A DNA stretch of 64,000 bases from Hyphomicrobiales bacterium (GTDB lineage Bacteria; Pseudomonadota; Alphaproteobacteria; Rhizobiales; Rhizobiaceae): NCBI GenBank assembly GCA_900466945.1, contig UBNV01000016.1:1-64000 (forward strand), read 5' to 3'. The notes under the pieces are model-generated. The model saw only the letters and a list, made by a program, of their open reading frames with translations, did no database searches and was not told the DNA's origin. Position 1 is the stretch's first letter. Each line of letters starts with the position of its first letter. This document shows positions 17,460-26,883 of this stretch, piece by piece. The position numbers were made by a program, and so were the translations under genes.

Positions 17460-18491
17460 ATGGCATCGCGCCCCACTATTGCCGACCTGGCCAAGGCAGC
17501 CAATGTCAGCGTCGCCACCGTCGACCGTGTTCTGAATGGACGCCACAAGGTCCGCGAGGACACGGCAAGACGCGTCTATGATGCGGCCAACGAGATTGGT
17601 TTTCATGCCGTCGGCTTGCTGAGACAGCGGGTCTTTGAAGGCTTGCCGCAATACAAGCTCGGCTTCGTCCTCCAAAAGCCCGATCATCACTTCTATCAGG
17701 CCTTTGCGCGCGAGATCGAGAACGCGGTCCAGAACCATCCCGGCATCCGTGGCTTGGCTCATATTGACTTCTGCACGTCCCAGACCCCGTCGGAACTGGC
17801 AGACAAATTGCGGGAGATCGGCGGGCGGAACCAGGCCGTGGCGATGACCGCTCCCGATTATCCTGCCCTTTCCGTCGCCGTCGAAGAGATGAAGGCGAAG
17901 GGCGTACCCGTATTTTCGCTGCTTTCTGATTTCGCCTCCGGCATCCGCGAAGGCTATGTCGGCCTCAACAATCGCAAAGCCGGGCGCACAGCAGCGTGGA
18001 TGATCGCAAAGACGGCAAAGAAGCCGGGAAAGGTCGCGGTTTTCGTCGGCAGCCATCGGTTCCACGGTCATGAACTGCGCGAAATCGGCTTCCGCTCCTA
18101 CTTCCGCGAACATGCGCCGGACTTCGAGGTCATCGACACGTTGGTGAACCTCGAGACGGTTCAGATCACACATGAGGCGACCCTCGACCTCTTGATGCGC
18201 CACCCCGACCTAGTCGGTTTCTATGTGGCCGGCGGCGGGATGGAAGGCGCGATCTCGGCCATTCGCGAGGAGAAACTCGGCGGCAAGCACATCGTCGTCG
18301 TCAATGAACTGACGCCAATTTCCAGGTCCGCTCTGGCAGACGAGATTGTGACCATGGCCATTGCCACGCCACTTGCCAACCTGTGCCGGGAGCTGGTGCA
18401 ATTGATGGTGGCCGCGGTGGATGACGGCCCAGCAACAGCACCAGGCCAGACATTTCTGCCGCTGGAGCTCTATGTTCCAGAGAATATCTGA
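17460..18491 (+). CDS. LacI-family transcriptional regulator of the rhizopine module
   Basis: A 343-residue regulator: N-terminal LacI HTH (TIADLAKAANVSVATVDRVLNGRHKVRED, residues about 5-33) followed by a periplasmic-binding-protein-like sensor domain related to the sugar-binding proteins of inositol and rhizopine systems. It lies exactly between the two divergent arms, with shared ATTC(C/T)ATCATT elements on both sides. A role as local repressor responding to rhizopine, scyllo-inosamine or an inositol is inferred. Characterised moc clusters use a GntR-type MocR, so the regulator class differs here. Confidence 0.85.
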   Translation: MASRPTIADLAKAANVSVATVDRVLNGRHKVREDTARRVYDAANEIGFHAVGLLRQRVFEGLPQYKLGFVLQKPDHHFYQAFAREIENAVQNHPGIRGLAHIDFCTSQTPSELADKLREIGGRNQAVAMTAPDYPALSVAVEEMKAKGVPVFSLLSDFASGIREGYVGLNNRKAGRTAAWMIAKTAKKPGKVAVFVGSHRFHGHELREIGFRSYFREHAPDFEVIDTLVNLETVQITHEATLDLLMRHPDLVGFYVAGGGMEGAISAIREEKLGGKHIVVVNELTPISRSALADEIVTMAIATPLANLCRELVQLMVAAVDDGPATAPGQTFLPLELYVPENI

Positions 18492-18504
18492 TGCTGAGGA
18501 TGTG

Positions 18505-18550
18505 ATTCCATCATTCTAATTCGCAAATTCTATCATGAATGAAATAGAAT
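18505..18550. promoter_or_regulatory. Candidate LacI-family operators upstream of mocC
   Basis: ATTCCATCATTCT (18505-18517) repeats the element found before lacI. A palindrome follows: ATTCTAT (18527-18533), ten bases, ATAGAAT (18544-18550). The region is AT-rich and lies about 100 bp before the mocC start, as expected for the promoter of the plus-strand uptake arm. Confidence 0.55.
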
Positions 18551-18653
18551 CGCGTCATTTCCTCTTTGACGAACGTCATGAAACCTGATGATTTCGAAGT
18601 CAGCGAGCCCCGAGGAGGAACAAGGGGCTTGGCAGACACTTCGGGAGAATTTC

Positions 18654-19466
18654 ATGGCTGCGCCCACCTTCGCGCTCAACCACATGGTTGCGCCACAGAT
18701 GCCGCTTGGCGCTTTTTTCAAGCTCGGCAAAACTCTTGGCATCAACCAGTTTGAGATCCGCAATGATCTCACGGGCAACGCCATTCTAGACGGAACTTCC
18801 CCTTACCAGGTGTGCGAGCTTGCGGCTGGAGAAGGCGTGGAAATCATTTCCATCAACGCCCTTCAGCGGTTCAACGAATGGACGCCAGCTCGTGAGGAAG
18901 AAGCGCGAAGCCTTGCGACCTATGCAGCCGCATGCGGGGCAAAAGCCCTCGTGCTGGTGCCGGTGAATGATGGCACCGGCAAGCTCGAAGGCGAGCGCCA
19001 GGGCAATCTTCGTGTTGCACTCAAAGGGCTGAAGCCGATCCTCGAGCAGGCGAGCATCATCGGTCTCGTCGAGCCGCTGGGCTTCCAGATCTGTTCACTG
19101 CGCTCCAAGAAGGAAGCCGTCGATGCCATCCAGGCGATCAACGGTACGGATCGCTTCAAGCTGGTGCATGACACCTTCCATCACGTTCTCGCTGGCGAGC
19201 CGGACGTGTTTCCGGCGATGACCGGCCTCGTGCACATCTCAGGGGTCGATGACGGCCAAGTCAGCGTCGACGACATGCGTGATCCGCATCGGGTCATGGT
19301 GACCGCAGGCGATCGCCTCGCCAATGTGGCGCAAATTCGGGCCCTGCTCGCTCAAGGCTATGCAGGCCCTTTCTCTTTCGAGCCTTTCTCGCCCGCTGTT
19401 CATGCCACGACCGATGTGGCCGGCCTTGTCAAAGGCAGCATGGATTTCATTCGCGAGACGCTCTGA
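18654..19466 (+). CDS. mocC: MocC-like sugar-phosphate isomerase/epimerase-family TIM barrel
   Basis: A 270-residue xylose-isomerase-like TIM barrel (AP endonuclease 2 superfamily). ATG 18654 is preferred because GGGAGAATTTC precedes it; upstream in-frame codons lack a ribosome-binding site. Conserved features include EPLGF (about 145), LVHDTFHH (about 180-187) and the C-terminal FSFEPFSP, which provide metal-binding acid and histidine residues. Rhizopine clusters encode such a protein as MocC, required for 3-O-MSI use, and IolE-type dehydratases have the same fold. It probably acts on an inosose or keto-inosamine intermediate. First gene of the plus arm after lacI. Confidence 0.75.
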   Translation: MAAPTFALNHMVAPQMPLGAFFKLGKTLGINQFEIRNDLTGNAILDGTSPYQVCELAAGEGVEIISINALQRFNEWTPAREEEARSLATYAAACGAKALVLVPVNDGTGKLEGERQGNLRVALKGLKPILEQASIIGLVEPLGFQICSLRSKKEAVDAIQAINGTDRFKLVHDTFHHVLAGEPDVFPAMTGLVHISGVDDGQVSVDDMRDPHRVMVTAGDRLANVAQIRALLAQGYAGPFSFEPFSPAVHATTDVAGLVKGSMDFIRETL

Positions 19467-19582
19467 CCAGATCCCTACCCGCCCAGGAGGAGTTGGGCGT
19501 GTGGGCGAATTGCCTCCTGGGGAGGAGGCGTGCCGGCTTTCAGGGGTGTTGCCGGGCACCGCACAACATGTGGAGGATTACA

Positions 19583-20506
19583 ATGAAGAAGATCGTGGCA
19601 GGAGCCCTTCTGGGCGTGTTGATGGCATCCAGCGCAATGGCAGGCAATATCGGCGTCTCGATGGCGAACTCCGATACCTTTTTGACCGTGCTGCGCAAGG
19701 GCATCGAGAAGGCGGCCGGCGATGCCAGCCAGCCCGTTCAGATCGAAATTGCCGATGACGACGTGCAGAAGCAGCTTTCGCAGATCCAGAACTTCATCGC
19801 GTCGAAGGTCGATGCGATCATCGTCAACGCCGTCGATACATCGGCAACCGCGCCGATGACCAAGCTTGCCATTGATGCCGGAATCCCGATCGTCTACGTG
19901 AACCGGCAGCCAGCAGACGTGGACGCGCTCAATGCGAAGGGCGCGTTCGTCGCTTCGGATGAAGTCGAGTCCGGCACTCTGCAGACCAAGGAAATCTGCC
20001 GCATCCTTGGCGGAAAAGGTGACATCCTCGTGATGGTCGGCGATCTCGCCAACCAGGCAGCCGTCCAGCGTACGAAGGACATCCACGATGTGATCGCTAC
20101 CCCGGATTGCGCGGGCCTGAAGATCCTCGACGAGCAGACAGCCGCCTGGGATCCGGTCAAGGCTCAGGACCTGATGACCAACTGGATTGCCGCCGGGCAC
20201 AAGCCGGCTGCGGTTATCGCCAATAACGACAACATGGCGATCGGCGCGATCAATGCCATGAAGTCGGCAGGCTGGGACATGAAGGATGTCGTCGTCGGCG
20301 GTATCGACGCGACCCAGGAAGCGCTTGCCTACATGAAAGCCGGAGACCTCGACGTTACCGTCTTCCAGGACGCCTTCGGTCAGGGAGCAGGCGCTGTGGA
20401 TGCAGCCGTCAAGCTCGCCAAGGGTGAGAAGGTCGACGCCAAGGTCTGGATCCCTTTCCAGCTCGTTACGCCTGAAAACATGGATCAGTTCGTCACCAAG
20501 AACTGA
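19583..20506 (+). CDS. mocB: Periplasmic rhizopine/inositol-type sugar-binding protein (MocB-like)
   Basis: A 307-residue type I periplasmic binding protein. A signal peptide is clear (MKKIVAGALLGVLMASSAMA), and ATG 19583 follows GGAGGATTACA. The mature domain resembles ribose and myo-inositol binding proteins (IGVSMANSDTFL; VDAIIVNAVDTSA; VYVNRQP; AVIANNDNMAIGAI). MocB of the rhizopine locus belongs to this family. It is followed by ATPase and permease genes, completing a CUT2 importer. A strong stem-loop follows the stop. Confidence 0.82.
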   Translation: MKKIVAGALLGVLMASSAMAGNIGVSMANSDTFLTVLRKGIEKAAGDASQPVQIEIADDDVQKQLSQIQNFIASKVDAIIVNAVDTSATAPMTKLAIDAGIPIVYVNRQPADVDALNAKGAFVASDEVESGTLQTKEICRILGGKGDILVMVGDLANQAAVQRTKDIHDVIATPDCAGLKILDEQTAAWDPVKAQDLMTNWIAAGHKPAAVIANNDNMAIGAINAMKSAGWDMKDVVVGGIDATQEALAYMKAGDLDVTVFQDAFGQGAGAVDAAVKLAKGEKVDAKVWIPFQLVTPENMDQFVTKN

Positions 20507-20519
20507 TGCTACGATGAAC

Positions 20520-20548
20520 GGGCCTGCCGCCATAACGGCGGCGGGTCT
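20520..20548 (+). terminator. Intercistronic stem-loop after mocB
   Basis: A GC-rich imperfect hairpin: GGGCCTGCCGCC (20520-20531) pairs with GGCGGCGGGTCT (20537-20548) with three wobble pairs. It lacks a T-run, so it is more likely an mRNA-stabilising or partial-termination element that raises binding-protein expression above the ATPase and permease genes. Confidence 0.55.
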
Positions 20549-20569
20549 GTCATTCGGGGAGGAGCCGAC

Positions 20570-22123
20570 ATGGCACGATCACAGGCAGTGAGCCCGCAAA
20601 CCATGCAGGCCGTCAGACAGAGCGGAGCCGTACCGCAAAGCGAATACCTGCTCGAGGTCTCCGATGTGCGGAAGGAATTTCCAGGCGTCGTCGCGCTCGA
20701 CGATGTCCAGTTGAAACTCCGCCGCGGAACCGTTCATGCGCTGATGGGTGAAAACGGCGCCGGCAAGTCGACCTTGATGAAAATTCTCGCCGGCATCTAC
20801 ACGCCGGATAGCGGCAGCTTCAAGCTCCGTGGCATCGACATCCGCCTCAAGAATCCACTGGATGCCCTGCAGAACGGGATCGCGATGATCCATCAGGAGC
20901 TGAACTTGATGGCACCGATGACGGTATCTGAAAACATCTGGATCGGGCGCGAGCCGCTGACACGCTTCGGGCTGATCGACCATGCCGAGATGAACCGCCG
21001 CACGGCAGCCCTTTTCGAGCGCCTAAGCATCGACATCGAGCCGGAGATCAAGGTCGGCAAGCTCAGCGTCGCCAGTCGCCAGATGGTCGAAATCGCCAAG
21101 GCAGTCTCCTTCAATTCCGACGTCCTGATCATGGACGAGCCCACCTCGGCGCTCACCGAGAAGGAAGTCGACCACCTCTTCCGGATCATCCGTTCACTGC
21201 GCGAGGACGGAAAGGGCATCATCTACATCACGCACAAGATGAACGAACTCTTCGAGATTGCCGACGAGTTCTCCGTTTTTCGCGACGGCAAGTACATTGC
21301 GACCTGCAATTCCGCTGACGTGACGCGCGACGACATCATTCGGATGATGGTGGGACGCGAAATCACCCAGATGTTCCCGAAGGAGCCCGCCCAGATCGGG
21401 GATGTCGTCCTGTCCGCGAAAGGCCTGACATTGAACGGCGTCTTCCGCGACGTGTCGTTCGACCTGCGGGCAGGCGAAATCCTCGGCTTTGCAGGACTTG
21501 TCGGTTCGGGCCGCTCGAATGTGGCGGAAACCATCTACGGTGTCACGCCCGCCGATGCAGGCACAATCGAGCTGTTCGGGAAGCGAGTAGACGTCTCGTC
21601 GCCATCCATCGCGATGGCTCACAGCATGGCTTTCCTGACTGAAGACCGCAAGGAAACCGGGTGTTTCCTGTTGCTCGACATCCAGGAAAACGCACAGATG
21701 GCTGTCCTTCAGCAGCGCTACGTCAATCTCGGCTTCGTCCAGCAGGAGAAGCTCAACAGAGCGGCAGCCGAGATGGCCAACAGGCTGCGCGTGCGCACGC
21801 CGGATATGAACGAGCCGATCATTAATCTCTCCGGCGGCAACCAGCAGAAGGTTCTGATCTGTCGTTGGCTGATGACCAATCCAAAGATCCTGATCCTCGA
21901 TGAACCGACCCGCGGCATTGATGTGGGTGCCAAGGCCGAGATCCATCGCCTGATCTCACAGCTCGCAGGCCAGGGCGTGGCGATCATCATGATCTCATCG
22001 GAAATGCCGGAAGTGCTCGGGATGAGCGACCGTATCGTCGTACTGCATGAGGGCCGGGTCACGGGGATCCTGGACCGGGCGGAAGCCGATCAAGTCAAGA
22101 TAATGGAGCTGGCGTCGCGTTGA
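20570..22123 (+). CDS. Sugar ABC transporter ATP-binding protein (RbsA type)
   Basis: A 517-residue tandem ATPase. First domain: Walker [10 protein letters not shown] (about 59-67) and Walker [12 protein letters not shown]. The second domain has the usual degenerate P-loop (GLVGSGRSN), an intact LSGGNQQK signature and [14 protein letters not shown]. This is the CUT2 arrangement, in which one polypeptide supplies both nucleotide-binding domains. ATG 20570 follows GGGGAGGAG. It is 63 bp after the binding protein and 20 bp before the permease start, all on one transcript. Confidence 0.92.
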   Translation: MARSQAVSPQTMQAVRQSGAVPQSEYLLEVSDVRKEFPGVVALDDVQLKLRRGTVHALMGENGAGKSTLMKILAGIYTPDSGSFKLRGIDIRLKNPLDALQNGIAMIHQELNLMAPMTVSENIWIGREPLTRFGLIDHAEMNRRTAALFERLSIDIEPEIKVGKLSVASRQMVEIAKAVSFNSDVLIMDEPTSALTEKEVDHLFRIIRSLREDGKGIIYITHKMNELFEIADEFSVFRDGKYIATCNSADVTRDDIIRMMVGREITQMFPKEPAQIGDVVLSAKGLTLNGVFRDVSFDLRAGEILGFAGLVGSGRSNVAETIYGVTPADAGTIELFGKRVDVSSPSIAMAHSMAFLTEDRKETGCFLLLDIQENAQMAVLQQRYVNLGFVQQEKLNRAAAEMANRLRVRTPDMNEPIINLSGGNQQKVLICRWLMTNPKILILDEPTRGIDVGAKAEIHRLISQLAGQGVAIIMISSEMPEVLGMSDRIVVLHEGRVTGILDRAEADQVKIMELASR

Positions 22124-22143
22124 CGACCGGCGGGGAGGAAATC

Positions 22144-23226
22144 ATGTCAGATGCCACCAACGAACTGGGCGAGACGTCGAAGACGGGCCTCAAGAAGGTC
22201 CGGCGGCTGCCACCTGAAGTCTCGATCCTGGCCGTCCTGATCGGGATCGCCCTCGTTTTCGAAGTCATCGGCTGGTATGTCGTCGGCGAGAGCTTCCTTG
22301 GCAACAAACAGCGACTGTCGATCATCGTGCTTCAGGTTGCCGTCACCGGCATCATCGCTGTCGGGGTCACCCAGGTGATCATCACAGGCGGCATCGATCT
22401 GTCGTCGGGATCGATGGTCGGCTTCATCGCCATGGTCGTAGCGAGTTTCGCCCAAACGTCGATGAACGCGCGGGCCGTGTTTCTCCAACCCGAATACGCC
22501 GCTTTTGGCATGGACTGGTTTATCGATTCCAGCCCGCTATGGCCGCTTCTGGCCGGTATCCTGCTCGGCGCGTTGCTCGGCTATATCAACGGCCTCATCA
22601 TTGCGAAGACTGGCATTCCGCCCTTCATCGCCACGCTTGGCATGATGGTGACTGCGCGTGGCCTTGCCAAATGGTACACCGAGGGGCAGCCAGTCGCTCT
22701 GCTCAACGAGAACTTCACCTGGCTGGGACAGAGCTTCGATCTCTGGGGCTTTCCGGTTCCGCGTACGGTGATCGTCTTCTTCATCGTGGCCACGATCTGC
22801 CATATCGCGCTCTGCTACACCCGCTACGGCAAGTTCACTTATGCCATTGGCGCGAACCCGCAGGCGGCCCGCGTCTCCGGCATCGACATCGGCAAGCATC
22901 TCATCAAGGTCTATGCTGTTGCGGGTATGCTGTCGGGTCTTGCCGGGGTGATGCTGGCAGCGCGAGCACAGTCCGGTCAGCCAAACATGGGCATTTCGTT
23001 CGAGCTCGACGCGATCGCCGCAGCCGTCATCGGCGGCACCTCGCTGACGGGCGGCATTGGGCGCATCACGGGAACTGTCATTGGCACCATCATTCTGGGC
23101 GTCGTCACGTCCGGGTTCACCTTCCTCAAGGTCGGCGCTTACTATCAGGAGATCGTCAAGGGTGCGATCATCGTCGCGGCCGTGGTCATCGACGTCCACC
23201 GCCAGAAGAAGAAATCCCGCGCCTGA
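22144..23226 (+). CDS. Sugar ABC transporter permease (RbsC type)
   Basis: A 360-residue CUT2 permease starting at ATG 22144 behind GGGGAGGAAATC. Membrane segments are abundant; family motifs include [17 protein letters not shown] (about 80-96), IPPFIATLGMMVTARGLA (about 158-175) and AAVIGGTSLTGGIG (about 296-309). It should homodimerise with the preceding ATPase to import a rhizopine-like cyclitol. A terminator-like hairpin lies between this gene and purU. Confidence 0.9.
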   Translation: MSDATNELGETSKTGLKKVRRLPPEVSILAVLIGIALVFEVIGWYVVGESFLGNKQRLSIIVLQVAVTGIIAVGVTQVIITGGIDLSSGSMVGFIAMVVASFAQTSMNARAVFLQPEYAAFGMDWFIDSSPLWPLLAGILLGALLGYINGLIIAKTGIPPFIATLGMMVTARGLAKWYTEGQPVALLNENFTWLGQSFDLWGFPVPRTVIVFFIVATICHIALCYTRYGKFTYAIGANPQAARVSGIDIGKHLIKVYAVAGMLSGLAGVMLAARAQSGQPNMGISFELDAIAAAVIGGTSLTGGIGRITGTVIGTIILGVVTSGFTFLKVGAYYQEIVKGAIIVAAVVIDVHRQKKKSRA

Positions 23227-23245
23227 GCCTCCTCCCGGGCGACCT

Positions 23246-23287
23246 GAGGCGATGCGGGGATGAAAAGATCCGCATCGCCTCCCTTTT
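23246..23287 (+). terminator. Hairpin with short T tract between permease and purU
   Basis: GAGGCGATGCGG (23246-23257) and CCGCATCGCCTC (23270-23281) are perfect 12-bp complements with a 12-nt loop, followed by CCTTTT. It could be an intrinsic or partial terminator that separates transport genes from the C1 genes. Confidence 0.6.
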
Positions 23288-23332
23288 CAACCTGACCCAC
23301 TTCCAGACCGGCATTCGGAGAATTCGCCTCCC

Positions 23333-24217
23333 ATGAAGACCTATGTGCTCACCGTATCCTGCCCATCGACGCGCGGCATCGTGGCCGCGATTTCGGGTTA
23401 TCTTGCCGAGCAGGGCTGCAACATCGTCGATAGCTCCCAGTTCGACGACCTCCACACCGGCCAGTTCTTCATGCGCGTCTCCTTCATCTCGGAGGAAGGC
23501 AGCGCCCAGACGGCGATCGAGAAGGGTTTTGTTGCCGTCGCAGACCGCTTCGGCATGAACTGGAACCTCTACGACTCCTCAAAGCGCGAAAAAGTCCTGC
23601 TGATGGTGTCACGCTTCGGCCACTGCCTGAACGACCTGCTCTACCGCTGGAAGATCGGGGCGCTGCCGATCGAGATCGTTGGCGTCGTCTCCAATCATTT
23701 CGACTATCAGAAGGTCGTCGTGAACCACGACATCCCCTTCCACCATATCCCGGTGACCAAGGCCAACAAGCTCGAGGCCGAAGCCCGCATCATGGATCTC
23801 GTCGAGCAGACGGGCACCGAGCTTATCGTGCTTGCCCGCTACATGCAGATCCTCTCCGACCAGATGTGCCAAAAGATGTCCGGCAAGATCATCAACATCC
23901 ACCACTCCTTCCTGCCGTCGTTCAAGGGCGCGAACCCATACAAGCAGGCCTTTGAGCGCGGCGTGAAGCTGATCGGGGCCACGGCCCATTACGTCACCGC
24001 CGACCTGGACGAAGGTCCTATCATCGAGCAAGACGTCGCCCGCATCACCCATGCCCAGTCGGCGGATGATTACGTCTCGATCGGCCGCGATGTCGAAAGC
24101 CAGGTATTGGCGCGGGCGATCCACGCCCACATTCACCACCGCACCTTCATCAATGGCAATCGCACCGTTGTCTTCCCCGCAAGCCCGGGCTCCTATGCCT
24201 CCGAGCGCATGGGCTGA
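23333..24217 (+). CDS. purU: Formyltetrahydrofolate deformylase
   Basis: A 294-residue PurU: an N-terminal ACT domain (YVLTVSCPSTRGIVAAISGYL) and a C-terminal formyltransferase-like domain with the catalytic Asn/His in INIHHSFLPSFKGANPY and the conserved DLDEGPIIEQD. It hydrolyses 10-formyl-THF to formate and THF. Its place beside folD and downstream of an O-demethylase system suggests it regenerates THF while releasing formate from methyl groups. This is probably an extra, pathway-dedicated copy. Confidence 0.92.
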   Translation: MKTYVLTVSCPSTRGIVAAISGYLAEQGCNIVDSSQFDDLHTGQFFMRVSFISEEGSAQTAIEKGFVAVADRFGMNWNLYDSSKREKVLLMVSRFGHCLNDLLYRWKIGALPIEIVGVVSNHFDYQKVVVNHDIPFHHIPVTKANKLEAEARIMDLVEQTGTELIVLARYMQILSDQMCQKMSGKIINIHHSFLPSFKGANPYKQAFERGVKLIGATAHYVTADLDEGPIIEQDVARITHAQSADDYVSIGRDVESQVLARAIHAHIHHRTFINGNRTVVFPASPGSYASERMG

Positions 24218-24220
24218 CGC

Positions 24221-25120
24221 ATGACTGTTATCATCGATGGAAAGGCAGCCGCAGCTTCGGTGATCGATGCGGTAACCTCAGCGGCAACCGGGCTGGAGAC
24301 CTCCGGCCATCGCAAGCCGGGTCTCGCCGTGGTGATCGTCGGCAACGATCCGGCAAGCCATGCCTATGTCGGCGCCAAGAGCCGCATGGCCAAACAATGC
24401 GGTTTCAACTCCATCCAGCACACGCTGCCCGAGGAGACTTCTCAAGGCGATCTGATGGCGCTGGTCGCATCGCTGAACGCCGACCCCGACATCGACGGCA
24501 TCCTCGTCCAACTGCCACTTCCCAAGCACCTCGACAGCCAGTCTGTCATTCAGTCGATCCTGCCGGAGAAGGATGTCGACGGCTTGCACATCGTCAACGC
24601 CGGCAAGCTCGCCACCGGTGATCTGAAGACCGGCCTGCTGTCCTGCACGCCGGCCGGCGCGATGATCCTGGTCCGGCAAGTCCACGGCAAGGACCTCTCG
24701 GGCCTGAATGCCCTTGTCATCGGCCGTTCCAACCTCTTCGGCAAGCCAATGGCGCAACTCCTGCTGAATGCCAATGCCACCGTCACCATCGGTCACTCGC
24801 GCAGCCGTGATCTGCCGGAACTCGCCCGTCACGCCGACATCCTGGTCGCTGCCGTCGGCCGTGCGGAAATGGTCAAGGCCGACTGGCTGAAGCCTGGTGC
24901 TACCGTCATCGACGTCGGCATCAACCGTGTTGCGGCACCCGAAAAGGGCAAGGGCAAGTTCAAGCTGGTAGGCGATGTCGCCTTTGCCGAATGCAAGCGG
25001 GTCGCGAAGGCGATCTCGCCGGTTCCGGGCGGCGTCGGGCCGATGACGATTGCCATGCTGATGGCGAATACCGTGATCGCTGCCCATCGCAGGGCTGGTC
25101 TCGTAGCGCCGAGCTTCTGA
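24221..25120 (+). CDS. folD: Bifunctional methylenetetrahydrofolate dehydrogenase/cyclohydrolase
   Basis: A 299-residue FolD. Hallmarks are [14 protein letters not shown] (catalytic Tyr and Lys region, about 47-60), [14 protein letters not shown] (about 89-102) and the C-terminal [15 protein letters not shown]. It converts 5,10-methylene-THF to 10-formyl-THF. The gene begins 3 bp after purU. Together they oxidise a formaldehyde-level carbon, trapped on THF, to formate, fitting disposal of the O-methyl group removed by MocDEF. Confidence 0.93.
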   Translation: MTVIIDGKAAAASVIDAVTSAATGLETSGHRKPGLAVVIVGNDPASHAYVGAKSRMAKQCGFNSIQHTLPEETSQGDLMALVASLNADPDIDGILVQLPLPKHLDSQSVIQSILPEKDVDGLHIVNAGKLATGDLKTGLLSCTPAGAMILVRQVHGKDLSGLNALVIGRSNLFGKPMAQLLLNANATVTIGHSRSRDLPELARHADILVAAVGRAEMVKADWLKPGATVIDVGINRVAAPEKGKGKFKLVGDVAFAECKRVAKAISPVPGGVGPMTIAMLMANTVIAAHRRAGLVAPSF

Positions 25121-25158
25121 TAGCGTACAACTGAAACCTTAGCCTTGAGGAGGGCGCG

Positions 25159-26271
25159 ATGGGACTGGGTGTGGGGCTGATCGGTTCTGGCTATATGGGC
25201 AAGTGCCATGCCCTGGCCTGGACCTCCGTGGCAACGGTTTTTCCGGATGTGGAGAGACCACGGCTTGTCGCGCTCGCCGATGCGACGCCGGAGCTCGCGC
25301 AACAGCAGGCACTGGCCTTCGGTTTCGGCAGAGGCACGGGAGACTGGCGCGATCTCGTGGCCGATCCAGCGATCCACGTGATCTCGATCGCAGCCCCCAA
25401 CCAGTTCCACGCGGAAATGGCTGTAGCGGCTTTGGAGGCTGGCAAACATGTCTGGTGCGAAAAGCCGATGGCCACGTCCCTGGAGGATGCCACGCGCATG
25501 CGGGATGCGGCGAGACGTTTGGGCCGAACGGCAATCCTCGGCTACAACTACATCCAGAATCCCATGATCCGGCTCGCCCGCGCGATCATCGACGAGGATA
25601 GGATCGGAACGGTCAACCATATCCGGCTGGAGATGGACGAGGATTACATGGCGGACCCCACCGAGCGCTTCTACTGGAAGAGCGAAGAGGCATCAGGCTA
25701 TGGCGCGCTCGATGACTTCGCGGTTCACCCGCTCTCGCTGCTGTCTGTTCTCCATGGTCGGATCACCTCGGTCGTTGCAGACATGGCGAAACCGTATGCC
25801 GAACGTCCAGCAAACGACGGCGGCACACGCTCTGTCGAGAACCATGATATCGCCCAAGCGCTTTTCCGAACAGAAGCTGGCGCCTCGGGCGTGCTTATGG
25901 TCAATCGTTCCGCATGGGGCAGGAAGGGTCGAATTGCGCTGCAGATCTTTGGCTCGAAGGGATCAATTCTCTTCGACCAAGAGCGCATGAATGAGTTGCA
26001 GGTCTATTCGACAGACGACCCAATCGGCCTTCAGGGCTATCGCACATTGCTTGCCGGACCTCCCCATACACCTTATCGCCAGTTCATTCCCGCACCGGGT
26101 CACGGCTTGGGATTCAACGAACTGAAGGTGATCGAGTGCAATGAGCTTCTGCAGGCGATCTCCGGCAGCCGCAACGCTCATGTCATCGATTTTGAACGCG
26201 GCCTCGAGATAGAGCGAATAGTGCACGCAACCGCGCGGTCGGCACAGAGCAGAGGCTGGGTAGACCTCTGA
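25159..26271 (+). CDS. mocA: Gfo/Idh/MocA-family oxidoreductase (MocA candidate)
   Basis: A 370-residue NAD-dependent oxidoreductase. GLIGSGYMGKCHA (about 6-18), CEKPMATSLEDA (catalytic Lys, about 98) and GYGALDDFAVHPLSLL (conserved Asp and His) define the family. ATG 25159 follows TTGAGGAGGGCG. As the second such gene in the module, it is the better MocA candidate, oxidising scyllo-inosamine or a related cyclitol, while iolG handles inositol. Last gene of the plus arm, 38 bp after folD. Confidence 0.75.
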   Translation: MGLGVGLIGSGYMGKCHALAWTSVATVFPDVERPRLVALADATPELAQQQALAFGFGRGTGDWRDLVADPAIHVISIAAPNQFHAEMAVAALEAGKHVWCEKPMATSLEDATRMRDAARRLGRTAILGYNYIQNPMIRLARAIIDEDRIGTVNHIRLEMDEDYMADPTERFYWKSEEASGYGALDDFAVHPLSLLSVLHGRITSVVADMAKPYAERPANDGGTRSVENHDIAQALFRTEAGASGVLMVNRSAWGRKGRIALQIFGSKGSILFDQERMNELQVYSTDDPIGLQGYRTLLAGPPHTPYRQFIPAPGHGLGFNELKVIECNELLQAISGSRNAHVIDFERGLEIERIVHATARSAQSRGWVDL

Positions 26272-26883
26272 GCGGTGCCGGGTCAGCTCGCTATTAACAA
26301 GACATTTGATCTGGGCGGAGTAGTTAGCACTCGTTTACTTCGACCGACGAACGGCAGCCAGCGTCGTGCTCCTTTAGAGACCGAATGCGGAAATAATTGC
26401 CGCTCTCCCGCCATGTTGACGTCGGCCCAAAGCCAGGGCACAAAGATGGCATCCACGGTCGCTCGCGGCAGGAAAACAGAGGAAAATCAAAGGCAATTTT
26501 TCTAAGCCTTTCAATTCATGTGAGAATCCAGGTTCTCCAGGCGAGCCATTTTAGGTCGGTTTTTCGCCATCAGTGACTATTTCCCACAGACAAAAGCGAC
26601 GCCTTCTCAATAATTTGAGCAATTCTGGCTGCTGTTCTACAGATCATCCTTCGTGCTGAAAACAGGTCTCGCGAAAATGGCTGGGACCCTCAACAAATTC
26701 CAACATTTCTGAAGCTCTCACTTGCATAGACCATGCGAGAGCGCACGACGCAGTCGATATCCGAGCCAAGCTGGCTAACCAGTCAGCTTTCGTCGCATCG
26801 GAATATGTGGCGTGTGCTGCATCCAGTTATCGTCGACCCGCCGCGGCCCAATAATCTGTCCTCACGGGGATTGATGACCGGAG
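26272..26883. other. Non-coding stretch carrying repeat copy B
   Basis: No supported gene. Most of the stretch is repeat copy B (26389-26690). The remainder up to 26883 has protein-like short frames but no start or ribosome-binding site, so it could be decayed coding DNA. Confidence 0.45.
26389..26690 (+). repeat. Dispersed ~300-bp repeat, copy B
   Basis: Direct-orientation partner of copy A (12359-12661), with the shared 38-base block at 26445-26482 and conserved sequence at both ends. It begins 118 bp after the stop of the last rhizopine gene, so the two copies bracket the whole module. Confidence 0.8.
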
